Below, piece by piece: positions 6,431 to 13,700 of a DNA stretch of 17,936 nucleotides. The stretch's first letter is position 1. Every line of letters begins with the position of its first letter. A program made the position numbers and the translations under genes. Source of the stretch: JBDIAR01 sp039812545 (GTDB lineage: Bacteria; Actinomycetota; Actinomycetes; Actinomycetales; Dermatophilaceae); assembly GCA_039812545.1 (NCBI GenBank), contig JBDIAR010000059.1, forward strand, positions 1 through 17,936. Direction: 5' to 3'. The notes beneath the pieces are model-generated. The model did not search any database and was not told the origin of the DNA. It worked only from the letters and a program-made list of their open reading frames with translations.

Positions 6431-7767
6431 CCGTCGCCCTCGACGACCCACTTCGTCGTCGTCAGTTCCGCGAGGGCCATCGGGCCGCGGGCGTGCAGTT
6501 TCTGGGTGGAGATGCCGATCTCGGCGCCGAACCCGAACTCCCCGCCATCGGTGAACCGCGTGCTCGCGTTGACGTTGACGACCGCTGCGTCGACCTCCGC
6601 CACGAAGCGCCGCGCCGCGGCCCGGTCCTCGGTGACGATCGCCTCGGTGTGGCCGGTGCCGTGGTCGCGGATGTGCGCGAGAGCGGCGTCGAGGTCGTCG
6701 ACGACCCGCACGTTCAGGTCGAGGGAGTACCACTCGGTGTCCAGGTCCGCGTCCGTCAGGGGCTCGTATGCCGCTGTCGTGCCCGATCCGGCGGCGGCCA
6801 CGGCGGTGGCCACGGCGGCCTGGGCGTACGGGGCACTGGCCTCGTCGGCGTGCAGGACGACACCCTTGGCCGCGAGGGCGTCCAGGAGTTGCGGCAGGCC
6901 CTTGGCGGCGATCTCGCGGTCGACGAGCAGGGTCTCTGCGGCGTTGCACACCGCGGGTCGCTGGGTCTTGGAGTTGACCGCGATGGCGACGGCCCGGTCG
7001 AGGTCCGCGTCGGCACCGACATACACATGGCATACGCCGATGCCGGTCTCGATCGCGGGCACGGTGGATTCGCGCACGACGGTCTGGATCAGGTCGGACC
7101 CGCCGCGCGGGATGACCAGGTCGACCAGGCCGCGCGCCGTCATCAGGGCGCGGGCGGCGTCGTGGCCGCCGAAATCGAGCAGGGCGATCGCGTCCGCGGG
7201 TACGTCCTGCGCGGTCAGCGATGCGCGCAGGGCGTCGACGATGGCGCGGTTGGTGCGCTGGGCGGCCGAGCCGCCGCGCAGGATCACCGCGTTGCCCGAC
7301 TTCAGGGCGAGGCCGGCGGCGTCGACGGTGACATTGGGCCGGGCCTCGTAGATCATCCCGACCACGCCCATCGGCACGCGGATCTGGCGGATCTGCAGGC
7401 CGTTGGCCAGGGTCGAGCCGCGCACGACCTCGCCGACCGGATCGGGCAGGGCCGCGACGTCCCGCAGCGCGTCGGCGATCGCGGCGATCCGTGGCGCGGT
7501 CAGGGTGAGGCGGTCGAGCAGTCCGGTCGACAACCCGTTGGCGCGACCGGCGTCGAGGTCGACGGCGTTGGCCTGCTCGATCTGCGGGGTCGCGGCGACC
7601 AGGGCGTCGGCCAGGGCGCGCAGGATGTCGTCCTTGCGGGCCCGGGTCAACCGGGCCAGGTGGCGCGATGCCTCGCGGGCGGCGCGGGCGATGTCGTGGA
7701 CCCGGACCACGACATCGGTGTCTACCGCGTCGGCGTGGGGGGCGGTCGTCGGGGTGCTCTCGGCCAT
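6415..7767 (-). CDS. proA: glutamate-5-semialdehyde dehydrogenase ProA
   Basis: ProA reduces gamma-glutamyl phosphate with NADPH to glutamate semialdehyde, the second step of proline synthesis. The protein is 450 residues from ATG 7767, slightly longer than the usual 415-430 because of a Thr/Ala/Asp-rich N-terminal leader. Family marks in order are I-R-V-P-M-G-V-V-G-M-I-Y-E-A-R-P-N-V-T, N-A-V-I-L-R-G-G-S-A-A, L-V-I-P-R-G-G-S-D-L-I, and the catalytic-cysteine segment Q-R-P-A-V-C-N-A-A-E-T-L-L-V. The end has the STRF-D-G-G-E-F-G-F-G-A-E-I-G-I-S-T-Q block. The frame continues upstream to 8370 without a stop, but that part is shadow of the DCC gene. proB lies beyond the DCC gene, so the usual proB-proA adjacency is broken here. 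Confidence 0.96.
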   Translation of the reverse strand: MAESTPTTAPHADAVDTDVVVRVHDIARAAREASRHLARLTRARKDDILRALADALVAATPQIEQANAVDLDAGRANGLSTGLLDRLTLTAPRIAAIADALRDVAALPDPVGEVVRGSTLANGLQIRQIRVPMGVVGMIYEARPNVTVDAAGLALKSGNAVILRGGSAAQRTNRAIVDALRASLTAQDVPADAIALLDFGGHDAARALMTARGLVDLVIPRGGSDLIQTVVRESTVPAIETGIGVCHVYVGADADLDRAVAIAVNSKTQRPAVCNAAETLLVDREIAAKGLPQLLDALAAKGVVLHADEASAPYAQAAVATAVAAAGSGTTAAYEPLTDADLDTEWYSLDLNVRVVDDLDAALAHIRDHGTGHTEAIVTEDRAAARRFVAEVDAAVVNVNASTRFTDGGEFGFGAEIGISTQKLHARGPMALAELTTTKWVVEGDGQTRG

Positions 7768-7774
7768 GCCGGTC

Positions 7775-7780
7775 AGCGTA
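7775..7780 (-). promoter_or_regulatory. candidate leaderless -10 box for proA
   Basis: TACGCT on the minus strand is followed by seven bases (GACCGGC) and ATG 7767, with no Shine-Dalgarno sequence. The gap between the proA and DCC start codons is only 36 bp, so both promoters must lie inside it or run into the opposite gene. Confidence 0.45.
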
Positions 7781-7791
7781 GCCGGGGCGCC

Positions 7792-7797
7792 CATACT
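7792..7797 (+). promoter_or_regulatory. candidate leaderless -10 box for the DCC-family gene
   Basis: CATACT lies six bases before GTG 7804. It departs from TANNNT at the first base. It faces away from the proA box 12 bp to its left. Confidence 0.3.
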
Positions 7798-7803
7798 GGT
7801 GCC

Positions 7804-8202
7804 GTGACGTTTACGGCGGCGGGATCTGCGGAGTCGGCGGGGTCTGCGGGGGTGCTGCTCTACGACGCGGACTGCGCGTTCTGCTCGCGGGCGGCGGGCT
7901 GGCTGATCCGCCGGCGGCCCGGGTGCGCGGTCGAACCGATGCAGGTCCACGATCTGGCGGCGCTCGGGGTGGATGCGAAGCGGGCCGATCGCGAGATCGC
8001 CTTCGTGTGCGCGGACGGCGAGGTGTTCTGGGCGGCGGAGGCGATCGGTCGGGCAATGGCCACCTGCCCCGCGGTAGCCGGTGTGGCGGGACGAGCGCTG
8101 TCGAGCGCACCGGTACGACGGATGGCGGCACCGGCATACCGGTGGATCGCCGAGCACCGGCACCGCCTGCCCGGCGGGTCGGATGCCTGCCGGCTCAGGT
8201 GA
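7804..8202 (+). CDS. DCC-family (DUF393) thioredoxin-like protein
   Basis: The predicted protein is 132 residues from GTG 7804. After a short Gly/Ser/Ala leader it shows V-L-L-Y-D-A-D-C-A-F-C-S-R-A-A-G-W-L, the D-x-x-C-x-x-C motif that gives the DCC family its name, on a thioredoxin-like strand-helix start. A second family block reads E-I-A-F-V-C-A-D-G-E-V-F-W-A-A-E-A-I-G-R. The C-terminal helix ends A-Y-R-W-I-A-E-H-R-H-R-L-P with an additional Cys four residues from the end region (D-A-C). The family is predicted to be thiol-disulfide oxidoreductases, but substrates are unknown. There is no signal peptide, so it is probably cytoplasmic. It lies head-to-head with proA and overlaps proB tail-to-tail by 8 nt. 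Confidence 0.85.
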   Translation: MTFTAAGSAESAGSAGVLLYDADCAFCSRAAGWLIRRRPGCAVEPMQVHDLAALGVDAKRADREIAFVCADGEVFWAAEAIGRAMATCPAVAGVAGRALSSAPVRRMAAPAYRWIAEHRHRLPGGSDACRLR

Positions 8203-9304
8203 TGACCATGTCGTCGCGGTGGATGACCTCGCGCTCGTACTGTTCGCCGAGCTCGCGGGCCAGGTCCCGGGTACTGCGCCCCAGCATGGCGGGCAACTCC
8301 TCGGCGGCGTAGTTGACCAGGCCACGGGCGACGACCCGACCATCGGCCCGGCATACGTCCACCGGATCACCCTCGACGAAACGCCCGTGGACCTGCGTGA
8401 TCCCGGCCGGCAAGAGCGACATCCGGCGCTCGACGACGGCCCGCACGGCGCCGTCGTCCAGGATCAGCCGACCGCGGGGAGCGGTGGCGTGACGCAACCA
8501 GAGCAGCCGCGAGGACGGGCGATGGCGGGCGGGGACGAAGAAGGTGCCGGTCGTCGCCGGTCCGAGCGCGTCGGCGACGTGGGCGGCGGCGGTCAGCAGG
8601 GTCGGTATGCCGGCCCCCGTCGCGATGCCGGCCGCCTCGACCTTGGTCACCATCCCCCCAGTTCCAACACCGGAGACGGTCCCACCGAGATCCTTGAGGG
8701 TCAGGTCCGCGACGTCGTCGACCGTCTCGATCCGGGTCGAGCCGGGGCGGTGCGGTGGTCCGTCGTAGAGTCCGTCGATGTCGCTGAGCAGGATCAGCGC
8801 ATCGGCGCGGACGACGTGGGCGACCAGGGCGGCAAGCCGGTCGTTGTCGCCGAACCGGATTTCGTGCGTCGCCACGGTGTCGTTCTCGTTGACGATCGGC
8901 AGCGCACCGATCGCGAGCAGCCGTTCCAGGGTGCGCCGCGCGTTGACGTAGTGACTGCGCCGGGTCACGTCGGAGACGGTCAGCAGCACCTGCCCGACGA
9001 CCAGGTCGTGCCGTGCGAAGGCGCCGGCATACGCGGCGATGAGGGCACCCTGCCCGACGCTCGCGGCGGCCTGTTGGGTGGCCAGGTCGCGCGGCCGGCG
9101 GGTTAGGCGCAGGGGGGAGAGGCCGGCGGCGATCGCCCCGGAGGAGACCAGGATGACCTCCGACCCGGCCATCCGGCGGGCGGCCAACGCATCGACCAGC
9201 GCCTGCAGCCGATCGATCTCCAGCCCCCCGCGCAACGGCGCCAGCGAACTCGAGCCGACCTTGACGACGAGGCGGCGGGCGGTCGCCAGGGCGGTCCGGG
9301 TCAC
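8195..9304 (-). CDS. proB: glutamate 5-kinase ProB with PUA domain
   Basis: ProB phosphorylates glutamate with ATP, the committed step of proline synthesis, and is normally inhibited by proline. The 369-residue protein starts at GTG 9304. The kinase domain shows L-V-V-K-V-G-S-S-S-L, V-I-L-V-S-S-G-A-I-A-A-G, P-I-V-N-E-N-D-T-V-A, F-G-D-N-D-R-L-A-A, L-L-S-D-I-D-G-L-Y, and the G-T-G-G-M-V-T-K-V-E-A-A motif. The last 100 or so residues form the RNA-binding-like PUA domain (R-G-R-L-I-L-D-D-G-A, F-V-E-G-D-P-V-D-V, A-R-G-L-V-N-Y). Length is normal. It is separated from proA by the DCC gene and from obg by the plus-strand accessory block, so both parts of the usual actinobacterial neighbourhood have been opened up. 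Confidence 0.96.
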   Translation of the reverse strand: MTRTALATARRLVVKVGSSSLAPLRGGLEIDRLQALVDALAARRMAGSEVILVSSGAIAAGLSPLRLTRRPRDLATQQAAASVGQGALIAAYAGAFARHDLVVGQVLLTVSDVTRRSHYVNARRTLERLLAIGALPIVNENDTVATHEIRFGDNDRLAALVAHVVRADALILLSDIDGLYDGPPHRPGSTRIETVDDVADLTLKDLGGTVSGVGTGGMVTKVEAAGIATGAGIPTLLTAAAHVADALGPATTGTFFVPARHRPSSRLLWLRHATAPRGRLILDDGAVRAVVERRMSLLPAGITQVHGRFVEGDPVDVCRADGRVVARGLVNYAAEELPAMLGRSTRDLARELGEQYEREVIHRDDMVIT

Positions 9305-9312
9305 GACCGGTC

Positions 9313-9318
9313 AGTCTA
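9313..9318 (-). promoter_or_regulatory. candidate leaderless -10 box for proB
   Basis: TAGACT on the minus strand is followed by eight bases (GACCGGTC, itself a palindrome) and GTG 9304. No Shine-Dalgarno sequence is present. The bases after the box resemble those before proA (GACCGGC). Confidence 0.45.
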
Positions 9319-9438
9319 GTCGTGGGTCGGGCGACGGGGAGTCCTCCCCATGGCAGGCGCGTGCGTGGCGACGTACCGTTGGCCCGGCGACTCGATTCAG
9401 GGGTGTCCGAGTTCAGGGGTGCCGAGGCAGGGGGTGCG

Positions 9439-10863
9439 GTGACGGTGTACCAGCGGGGTGCGGACCCCGAGGCGTTGCGCCGCAGTGGCGCGACCATGGC
9501 GAGGTATGCCGGGACGTTGCAGGCGATCGCCAAGGCGGCCGACGAGGCGATCGCGGTGCTCGCGATCCGGTGGGAGGGGCCGGACGCCGGGAAGCTCGTC
9601 GGCCAATGGCGTTCGACGACGAGGCCGGCTCTGCAGCGGGCGCACGGGCACCTGGCGAGCATGTCCGACCGGTTGGTGGCCAACGCGGACGCCCAGCACC
9701 GGACCAGCCAGGGCGACGGGGCTCGATGGTACGCACCCGGCGTCGCCGGACCGGCATACGCCGGCCCGAAGGAGGCTTGGACGCCGGGCCATCCGCTCCC
9801 CGACCCCCCTCCCCTCGCGCCGACTCCGAGCGACCCGCGCGACCCGAACTCGTTCTCGGGGGCTTCCCGGGGCACGACGCCACGGCGCGACGACCTCGCC
9901 CTGTGGAAGTGCGCCTGGAACGCCTACTCCGGCGACAACGTCGGCGAACACCTCCCGCCCGGGTACGCGCGGCTGTCCAACGCCGAGCTGGCGGCCCTCG
10001 GCCTGGACCCCACGCTCTTCGTCGACCCGGCGAGCGGGATGCAGGCATACCTCGTCAAGGGACCGGACGGGTACGTCCTCGCCTTCGAGGGCACGCATAC
10101 CGGTCAGGAGTGGCGCAACAACTGGGACCAGTCCCAAGGGGGACTGCCGCAGGAGTATCGACAGGCCGTCGCGCTGGCGATGGCCGTGCGGGACAACCCG
10201 GCGGTCGGGACGAACCTCGTCCTGACCGGCCACTCCCTCGGCGGCGGGCTCGCGGTGGCCGGGGCGAGCGCGACCGGGCTGACCGCCGTGACCTTCGACG
10301 CCGCCGCGGTGCACCCCACGAACCTCGCGTACTTCGCGACCCTCGGCGGGCGAGACCCGGCCGCGGCGGTGGCGGATCTGACCGCCGGACAGGTCCGGGC
10401 ATACAACGTATCGACCGACCCGCTGACCAAGCTGCAGGACCTGCCGGCCATCCTGCTGCCCGGCAGGGTCGAGACGCTGCACATTCCCGGCGGAACGACC
10501 ACGATCCCGATGGCCACGGTGACGGCAATGGACGCGCCGAGCGTGGTCGGGACCCGGATCTCACTCGACATCCCCGTTTCCGACTGGCCCGCGGTGTATG
10601 CCAATGCCGCCGGACGCGGGGCCGGGTTCGCCGCGGCCGGGGCGGACGTGGGGGCGCGCGTGGGCGGCGGCGTCGGGACCGCTGCCGGTCTGCTCACCGG
10701 TGGGCCATTAGGCGGGCTGGTCGGCGAGAAGGCGGGTTCGTTCGTCGGCCAGGCGATCGGTGTCGGGGTCGCCCGGGACCTCGGCACCGCGGGGGCCCTG
10801 GCGCTGCACGGTCACGACTACCTGCCGATGGACCTGGCGCTGACCGCCGAGCTGGGTGGCTGA
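9439..10863 (+). CDS. WXG100-like domain fused to an alpha/beta-hydrolase (lipase) domain
   Basis: The product is 474 residues from GTG 9439; GTG 9403 or 9445 are alternatives. Residues 1-95 form a helical hairpin like WXG100/ESAT-6 proteins, with the turn R-W-E-G at residue 45 and flanking helices rich in Ala, Leu and charged residues. A Pro-rich linker follows at about 105-145. A lipase-class-3/Mbeg1-like domain then shows V-L-A-F-E-G-T-H and the nucleophile elbow T-G-H-S-L-G-G-G with Ser266. F-D-A-A-A-V follows. The last 100 residues are Gly/Ala-rich with glycine-zipper spacing and may contact membrane. WXG100 heads commonly mark proteins for type VII (ESX) secretion, so I infer a secreted lipid- or ester-cleaving effector. 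No secretion genes are in the window. The frame downstream overlaps its stop. Confidence 0.75.
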   Translation: MTVYQRGADPEALRRSGATMARYAGTLQAIAKAADEAIAVLAIRWEGPDAGKLVGQWRSTTRPALQRAHGHLASMSDRLVANADAQHRTSQGDGARWYAPGVAGPAYAGPKEAWTPGHPLPDPPPLAPTPSDPRDPNSFSGASRGTTPRRDDLALWKCAWNAYSGDNVGEHLPPGYARLSNAELAALGLDPTLFVDPASGMQAYLVKGPDGYVLAFEGTHTGQEWRNNWDQSQGGLPQEYRQAVALAMAVRDNPAVGTNLVLTGHSLGGGLAVAGASATGLTAVTFDAAAVHPTNLAYFATLGGRDPAAAVADLTAGQVRAYNVSTDPLTKLQDLPAILLPGRVETLHIPGGTTTIPMATVTAMDAPSVVGTRISLDIPVSDWPAVYANAAGRGAGFAAAGADVGARVGGGVGTAAGLLTGGPLGGLVGEKAGSFVGQAIGVGVARDLGTAGALALHGHDYLPMDLALTAELGG

Positions 10864-11359
10864 CGCGGATGCGAGCCGGGGGCGCGGTGGCGGAGACCCG
10901 AGAGACAAGGCCGGTATGCCGGCAGCTGGGTCTCCTCGAACCCGCCGGGTGCGACGGCACCCGGACATCGACTCCCGGCATACCGGGCTGGGCTATGGCG
11001 CCCTGATCGTCGCGCTGTTCGGCGCGCTGTTGATGCTCGGCGAGTCGTGGACCGGGTCCTATGTGGCCGATCTGGTCCGCGCGGGCCACTGGGTCACGGT
11101 GACTGAGGCCCAGGTCCGCATCGGCGAGACGAATTCCAGGAGTTCCAGTTCGTTCAGCGTCGCGGCTGTGCGCGTGAAGATCCCGGGATCCTCGCAGTGG
11201 CTCCCCCTCGGCGAGGTGCCGGACCAGCCCGCACTCGATCGCAGGAAGGACTGGCCGATCGGGTGGGTCCGGTTTGAAGGGCAGGGCCACGCGCTTGCTC
11301 GACGTCCTGGCTCAGGATCCCTTCGCCACGCCTCCCCGCTACGAGAAGCTCGTGGGTGA
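10856..11359 (+). CDS. single-span membrane protein with a replaced 3' end
   Basis: The frame opens with GTG 10856 overlapping the lipase stop; ATG 10916 is an alternative. An Arg/Gly-rich N-terminus leads to one membrane span at about residues 46-64 (Y-G-A-L-I-V-A-L-F-G-A-L-L-M-L). A predicted outside domain follows (W-V-T-V-T-E-A-Q-V-R-I, S-V-A-A-V-R-V-K-I-P-G-S-S-Q-W-L-P-L-G-E-V), resembling small actinobacterial membrane proteins of unknown function. Coding character is lost after about residue 139 (11270), where DNA belonging to a toxin gene begins in another frame. The last 28 or so residues are therefore probably accidental. I infer truncation by recombination. Its position after the effector gene would suit an immunity or partner protein, but nothing in the sequence proves this. 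Confidence 0.5.
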   Translation: MADADASRGRGGGDPRDKAGMPAAGSPRTRRVRRHPDIDSRHTGLGYGALIVALFGALLMLGESWTGSYVADLVRAGHWVTVTEAQVRIGETNSRSSSSFSVAAVRVKIPGSSQWLPLGEVPDQPALDRRKDWPIGWVRFEGQGHALARRPGSGSLRHASPLREARG

Positions 11360-11468
11360 CCTCGCCGGGTGCTACTCGAGACGGATCAACATCCAGCATC
11401 GGCTCGTTTACGCGGTCCATCCGGACGAACGCGTCGTCCATGTCCTTCGAATGTGGACGCACCATGAG
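11262..11468 (+). pseudogene. C-terminal remnant of a Txe/YoeB-family toxin
   Basis: In the frame of TTG 11274 the sequence reads RATRLLDVLAQDPF, then PPRYEKLVGDLAGCYSRRIN, IQHRLVYAV and RVVHVLRMWTHHE. This is the C-terminal two thirds of a Txe/YoeB ribosome-dependent mRNA endonuclease, including the G-x-x-S-R-R-I-N and H-R-L-V-Y core and the W-T-H-x-E end. The first 25-30 residues are missing, and no antitoxin (YefM/Axe) is upstream. Family members usually stop right after this Glu. Here the next codon is CGA (11469-11471), one transition away from TGA, and the frame runs on without a stop into the DNA glycosylase. The catalytic C-terminal residues are present, but without the first helix and strand I expect no stable toxin. 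Confidence 0.75.
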
Positions 11469-11495
11469 CGACCGCCGATGGTCCAAGCTGGAGCC

Positions 11496-12071
11496 ATGAA
11501 GCTCGCTGCCACCGACGCCGGGAACGCCCTGCTCGACACCGACCCGTTCGCCCTGCTGCTGGGCATGATGCTCGACCAACAGGTCCCGATGGAGAAGGCG
11601 TTCACCTCGCCGGCGGTGCTGGCGGAGCGTCTGGGCGTTGATCGCCTCGACCCGGCCGCCATCGCGGCGATCGATCCCGACGAACTCGAGCAGCTCTTCC
11701 GCACCCCGCCGGCCCTACACCGCTATCCCGGGTCGATGGCCCAGCGCGCCCAGGCTCTGGCCGCGGTCGTGACGAGCGAGTATGCCGGGGATGCCGCCTC
11801 GATCTGGCGCGACGCCGCGACCGGAGCCGACCTGTTGGCCCGGCTGGAAAAACTGCCCGGCTTCGGCCCGCAGAAGGCCCAGATCTTCCTCGCGCTGCTC
11901 GGCAAGCAGCGCGGCGTCACCCCGCGCGGCTGGAAGCAGGCCGCGGGCGACTACGGCCTCAAGGGTTTCCGTTCGGTGGCCGATATCGTCGACGACGCCT
12001 CGCTGGCCAAGGTGCGGGCGCACAAGCAAGAGGTCAAGGCCGCCGCCAAGAAGCGCGCCGCGCAGGCCTGA
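11496..12071 (+). CDS. HhH-GPD-family base-excision DNA repair protein
   Basis: The protein is 191 residues from ATG 11496, chosen because M-K-L-A-A-T-D-A-G-N-A-L-L matches the usual opening of this actinobacterial glycosylase group. It is followed by P-F-A-L-L-L-G-M-M-L-D-Q-Q-V-P-M-E-K-A-F, the first helix of the HhH-GPD fold. Helical repeats follow, then the helix-hairpin-helix L-E-K-L-P-G-F-G-P-Q-K-A-Q-I-F, which binds the DNA backbone, and a basic Lys/Ala tail (K-A-A-A-K-K-R-A-A). The family resembles endonuclease III and AlkA, but its base specificity is unknown. There are no iron-sulfur cysteines. The frame stays open upstream through the toxin remnant to 11274. A weak GGAG is only two bases before the ATG, so the true translation signal is unclear. 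Confidence 0.85.
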   Translation: MKLAATDAGNALLDTDPFALLLGMMLDQQVPMEKAFTSPAVLAERLGVDRLDPAAIAAIDPDELEQLFRTPPALHRYPGSMAQRAQALAAVVTSEYAGDAASIWRDAATGADLLARLEKLPGFGPQKAQIFLALLGKQRGVTPRGWKQAAGDYGLKGFRSVADIVDDASLAKVRAHKQEVKAAAKKRAAQA

Positions 12072-12145
12072 TCCCCGCAGTCATCATCCGTGCAGGCCCG
12101 ATCCGTGCAGTCCCGATCCAAGCGATCCTGATCCGAGCGAGATAC
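12071..12145. repeat. five copies of a degenerate 15-nt tandem repeat
   Basis: Starting at the last base of the glycosylase stop there are five head-to-tail 15-nt units, each opening with ATCC: ATCCCCGCAGTCATC, ATCCGTGCAGGCCCG, ATCCGTGCAGTCCCG, ATCCAAGCGATCCTG and ATCCGAGCGAGATAC. Copies two and three differ at one base. The array fills the space between the convergent glycosylase and obg genes. Confidence 0.75.
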
Positions 12146-12156
12146 TGAGGCCCGAG

Positions 12157-13680
12157 CTACGTCTCGTCGTCCTCGGGGTCGGTCCAGTGACCGGACCGGC
12201 GCTCCTGTTCGAGTTCGGCCTGCGCCTGCGCCCGAGCCAAGAACCGGTCCTCGTATGCCGCCCGCTTGTCGGTGCGCGTCGAGCGGGTCGTCTCGGCCAG
12301 CCGGGGGTCGGTCCCGCGGGGGCCGCCGAGCAACTCGGCACCGGCATACAGGGTGGGTTCCCAGTCGAAGACCACGGCGTCGTCCTGCGGGCCGATGACG
12401 ACGGTGGAGCCGGCGACGGCACCGGCCTTGACCAGCGCCTCCTCGACGCCGAGCCGGGCCAGCCGGTCGGCGAGGTACCCCACCGCCTCGTCGTTGGTGA
12501 AATCGGTCTGATGCACCCAGCGGGTGGGCCGGGCGCCGATGACCCGATAGCGCGGACCGGCGGAGTCGTGTTCGACCCGGATCTCGAACCCGGAGTCGTC
12601 GACCGACTTCGGCCGCAGCACGATCCGTTGGCGGGCGGGTTCCGGCACCGCGGCCCGGGCCGTGGCGACCGCCTCCGCGAGCGCGAAGCCGAGTTCCTTC
12701 AGACCCGTGTGCGCGACGGCCGACACGGCGAACACGGGATACCCCCGCGCCACCAGCTCCGGGGTGACCAGCTCGGCGAGTTCGGCCGCCTCGGGCACGT
12801 CGACCTTGTTCAACACCACGAACCGTGGCCGCTCACCCAACGGCCGACCCCCCAGATCCTCGTCCGGCACATACCGGGCCAGTTCGGCCTCGATCACGTC
12901 CAGGTCGGTCACCGGATCGCGGCCGGGTTCGAGGGTCGCGCAGTCCAGGACGTGGACCAGCACGTGACACCGTTCGATGTGCCGGAGGAACTCCAGCCCC
13001 AGTCCCCTGCCCTCGTGCGCGCCCGGGATCAGCCCCGGCACGTCAGCCATCGTGAACCGCGCGCCCCCGGCGGTCACGACGCCGAGGTTCGGCACGAGGG
13101 TGGTGAACGGATAGTCGGCGATCTTCGGGCGCGCCGCCGACATCGCCGAGACCAGCGAGGACTTGCCGGCGGACGGGAACCCGATGAGCCCCACGTCGGC
13201 GAGTGTCTTGAGTTCCAAGACGATGTCGTATGCCTCGCCGGGCTCCCCGAGCAACGCGAAGCCGGGGGCCTTGCGCCGCGGTGAGGCCAACGCCTTGTTG
13301 CCCAGGCCGCCTCGGCCGCCGCGGGCGATGACGTGCTCGCTGCCGATCCCGACCAGGTCGGCGAGGATCCGCCCGTCCAGGGTCTTGATGACGGTGCCCT
13401 CGGGCACGGGCAGGACGAGGTCCGCGCCGTTGGCGCCGTTGCGTTCGTCGCCGGCCCCGGGTGCGCCGTTCTCGGCGCGCCGGTGCGGATGGTGGTGGTA
13501 GTCCAGCAGGGTGGTGGCCTGCGGATCGACCCGCGCGATCACCGACCCGCCGTGGCCGCCGTTACCGCCGTCCGGGCCGCCGAGCGGCTTGAACTTCTCC
13601 CGCCGCACACTGGCCACCCCGCGCCCACCGTTGCCGGCGGCGACGTGCAGGACCACACGGTCCACGAAACCGGACGCCAC
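12157..13680 (-). CDS. obg: GTPase Obg/CgtA
   Basis: Obg is an essential large-subunit-assembly and stress-control GTPase. The 507-residue protein starts at GTG 13680, six bases after GGAGG. The Gly-rich Obg fold opens with F-V-D-R-V-V-L-H-V-A-A-G-N-G-G-R-G and L-G-G-P-D-G-G-N-G-G-H-G-G. The G domain has G1 G-F-P-S-A-G-K-S-S, switch I Y-P-F-T-T-L-V-P-N-L-G, G3 D-V-P-G, G4 N-K-V-D and G5 S-A-V-A. A C-terminal OCT domain covers about 340-430 (V-H-Q-T-D-F-T-N-D-E-A-V-G-Y-L), followed by an acidic and Arg-rich tail ending D-P-E-D-D-E-T. All GTPase motifs are intact. It is the third gene of rplU-rpmA-obg, with a strong hairpin between rpmA and obg. Confidence 0.97.
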   Translation of the reverse strand: MASGFVDRVVLHVAAGNGGRGVASVRREKFKPLGGPDGGNGGHGGSVIARVDPQATTLLDYHHHPHRRAENGAPGAGDERNGANGADLVLPVPEGTVIKTLDGRILADLVGIGSEHVIARGGRGGLGNKALASPRRKAPGFALLGEPGEAYDIVLELKTLADVGLIGFPSAGKSSLVSAMSAARPKIADYPFTTLVPNLGVVTAGGARFTMADVPGLIPGAHEGRGLGLEFLRHIERCHVLVHVLDCATLEPGRDPVTDLDVIEAELARYVPDEDLGGRPLGERPRFVVLNKVDVPEAAELAELVTPELVARGYPVFAVSAVAHTGLKELGFALAEAVATARAAVPEPARQRIVLRPKSVDDSGFEIRVEHDSAGPRYRVIGARPTRWVHQTDFTNDEAVGYLADRLARLGVEEALVKAGAVAGSTVVIGPQDDAVVFDWEPTLYAGAELLGGPRGTDPRLAETTRSTRTDKRAAYEDRFLARAQAQAELEQERRSGHWTDPEDDET

Positions 13681-13686
13681 GGCATA

Positions 13687-13691
13687 CCTCC
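13687..13691 (-). promoter_or_regulatory. obg ribosome binding site, overlapped by the GTATGCC heptamer
   Basis: The minus strand reads GGAGG-TATGCC-GTG. The last G of the Shine-Dalgarno sequence and the whole spacer form one copy of the window's over-represented heptamer. Confidence 0.7.
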
Positions 13692-13700
13692 AGGGGACGA

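Noticed and set aside
9305..9438. A promoter around TACCGT (9374-9379) for the lipase gene
   Set aside because: The -35 region at the proper distance is poor and the gene's true start is uncertain, so I could not support it as a feature.
11262..11468. An active toxin-antitoxin module
   Set aside because: The toxin lacks its N-terminal third and no antitoxin frame is upstream.
12071..12145. CRISPR array
   Set aside because: The 15-nt units are directly adjacent with no spacers, and no cas gene is present.
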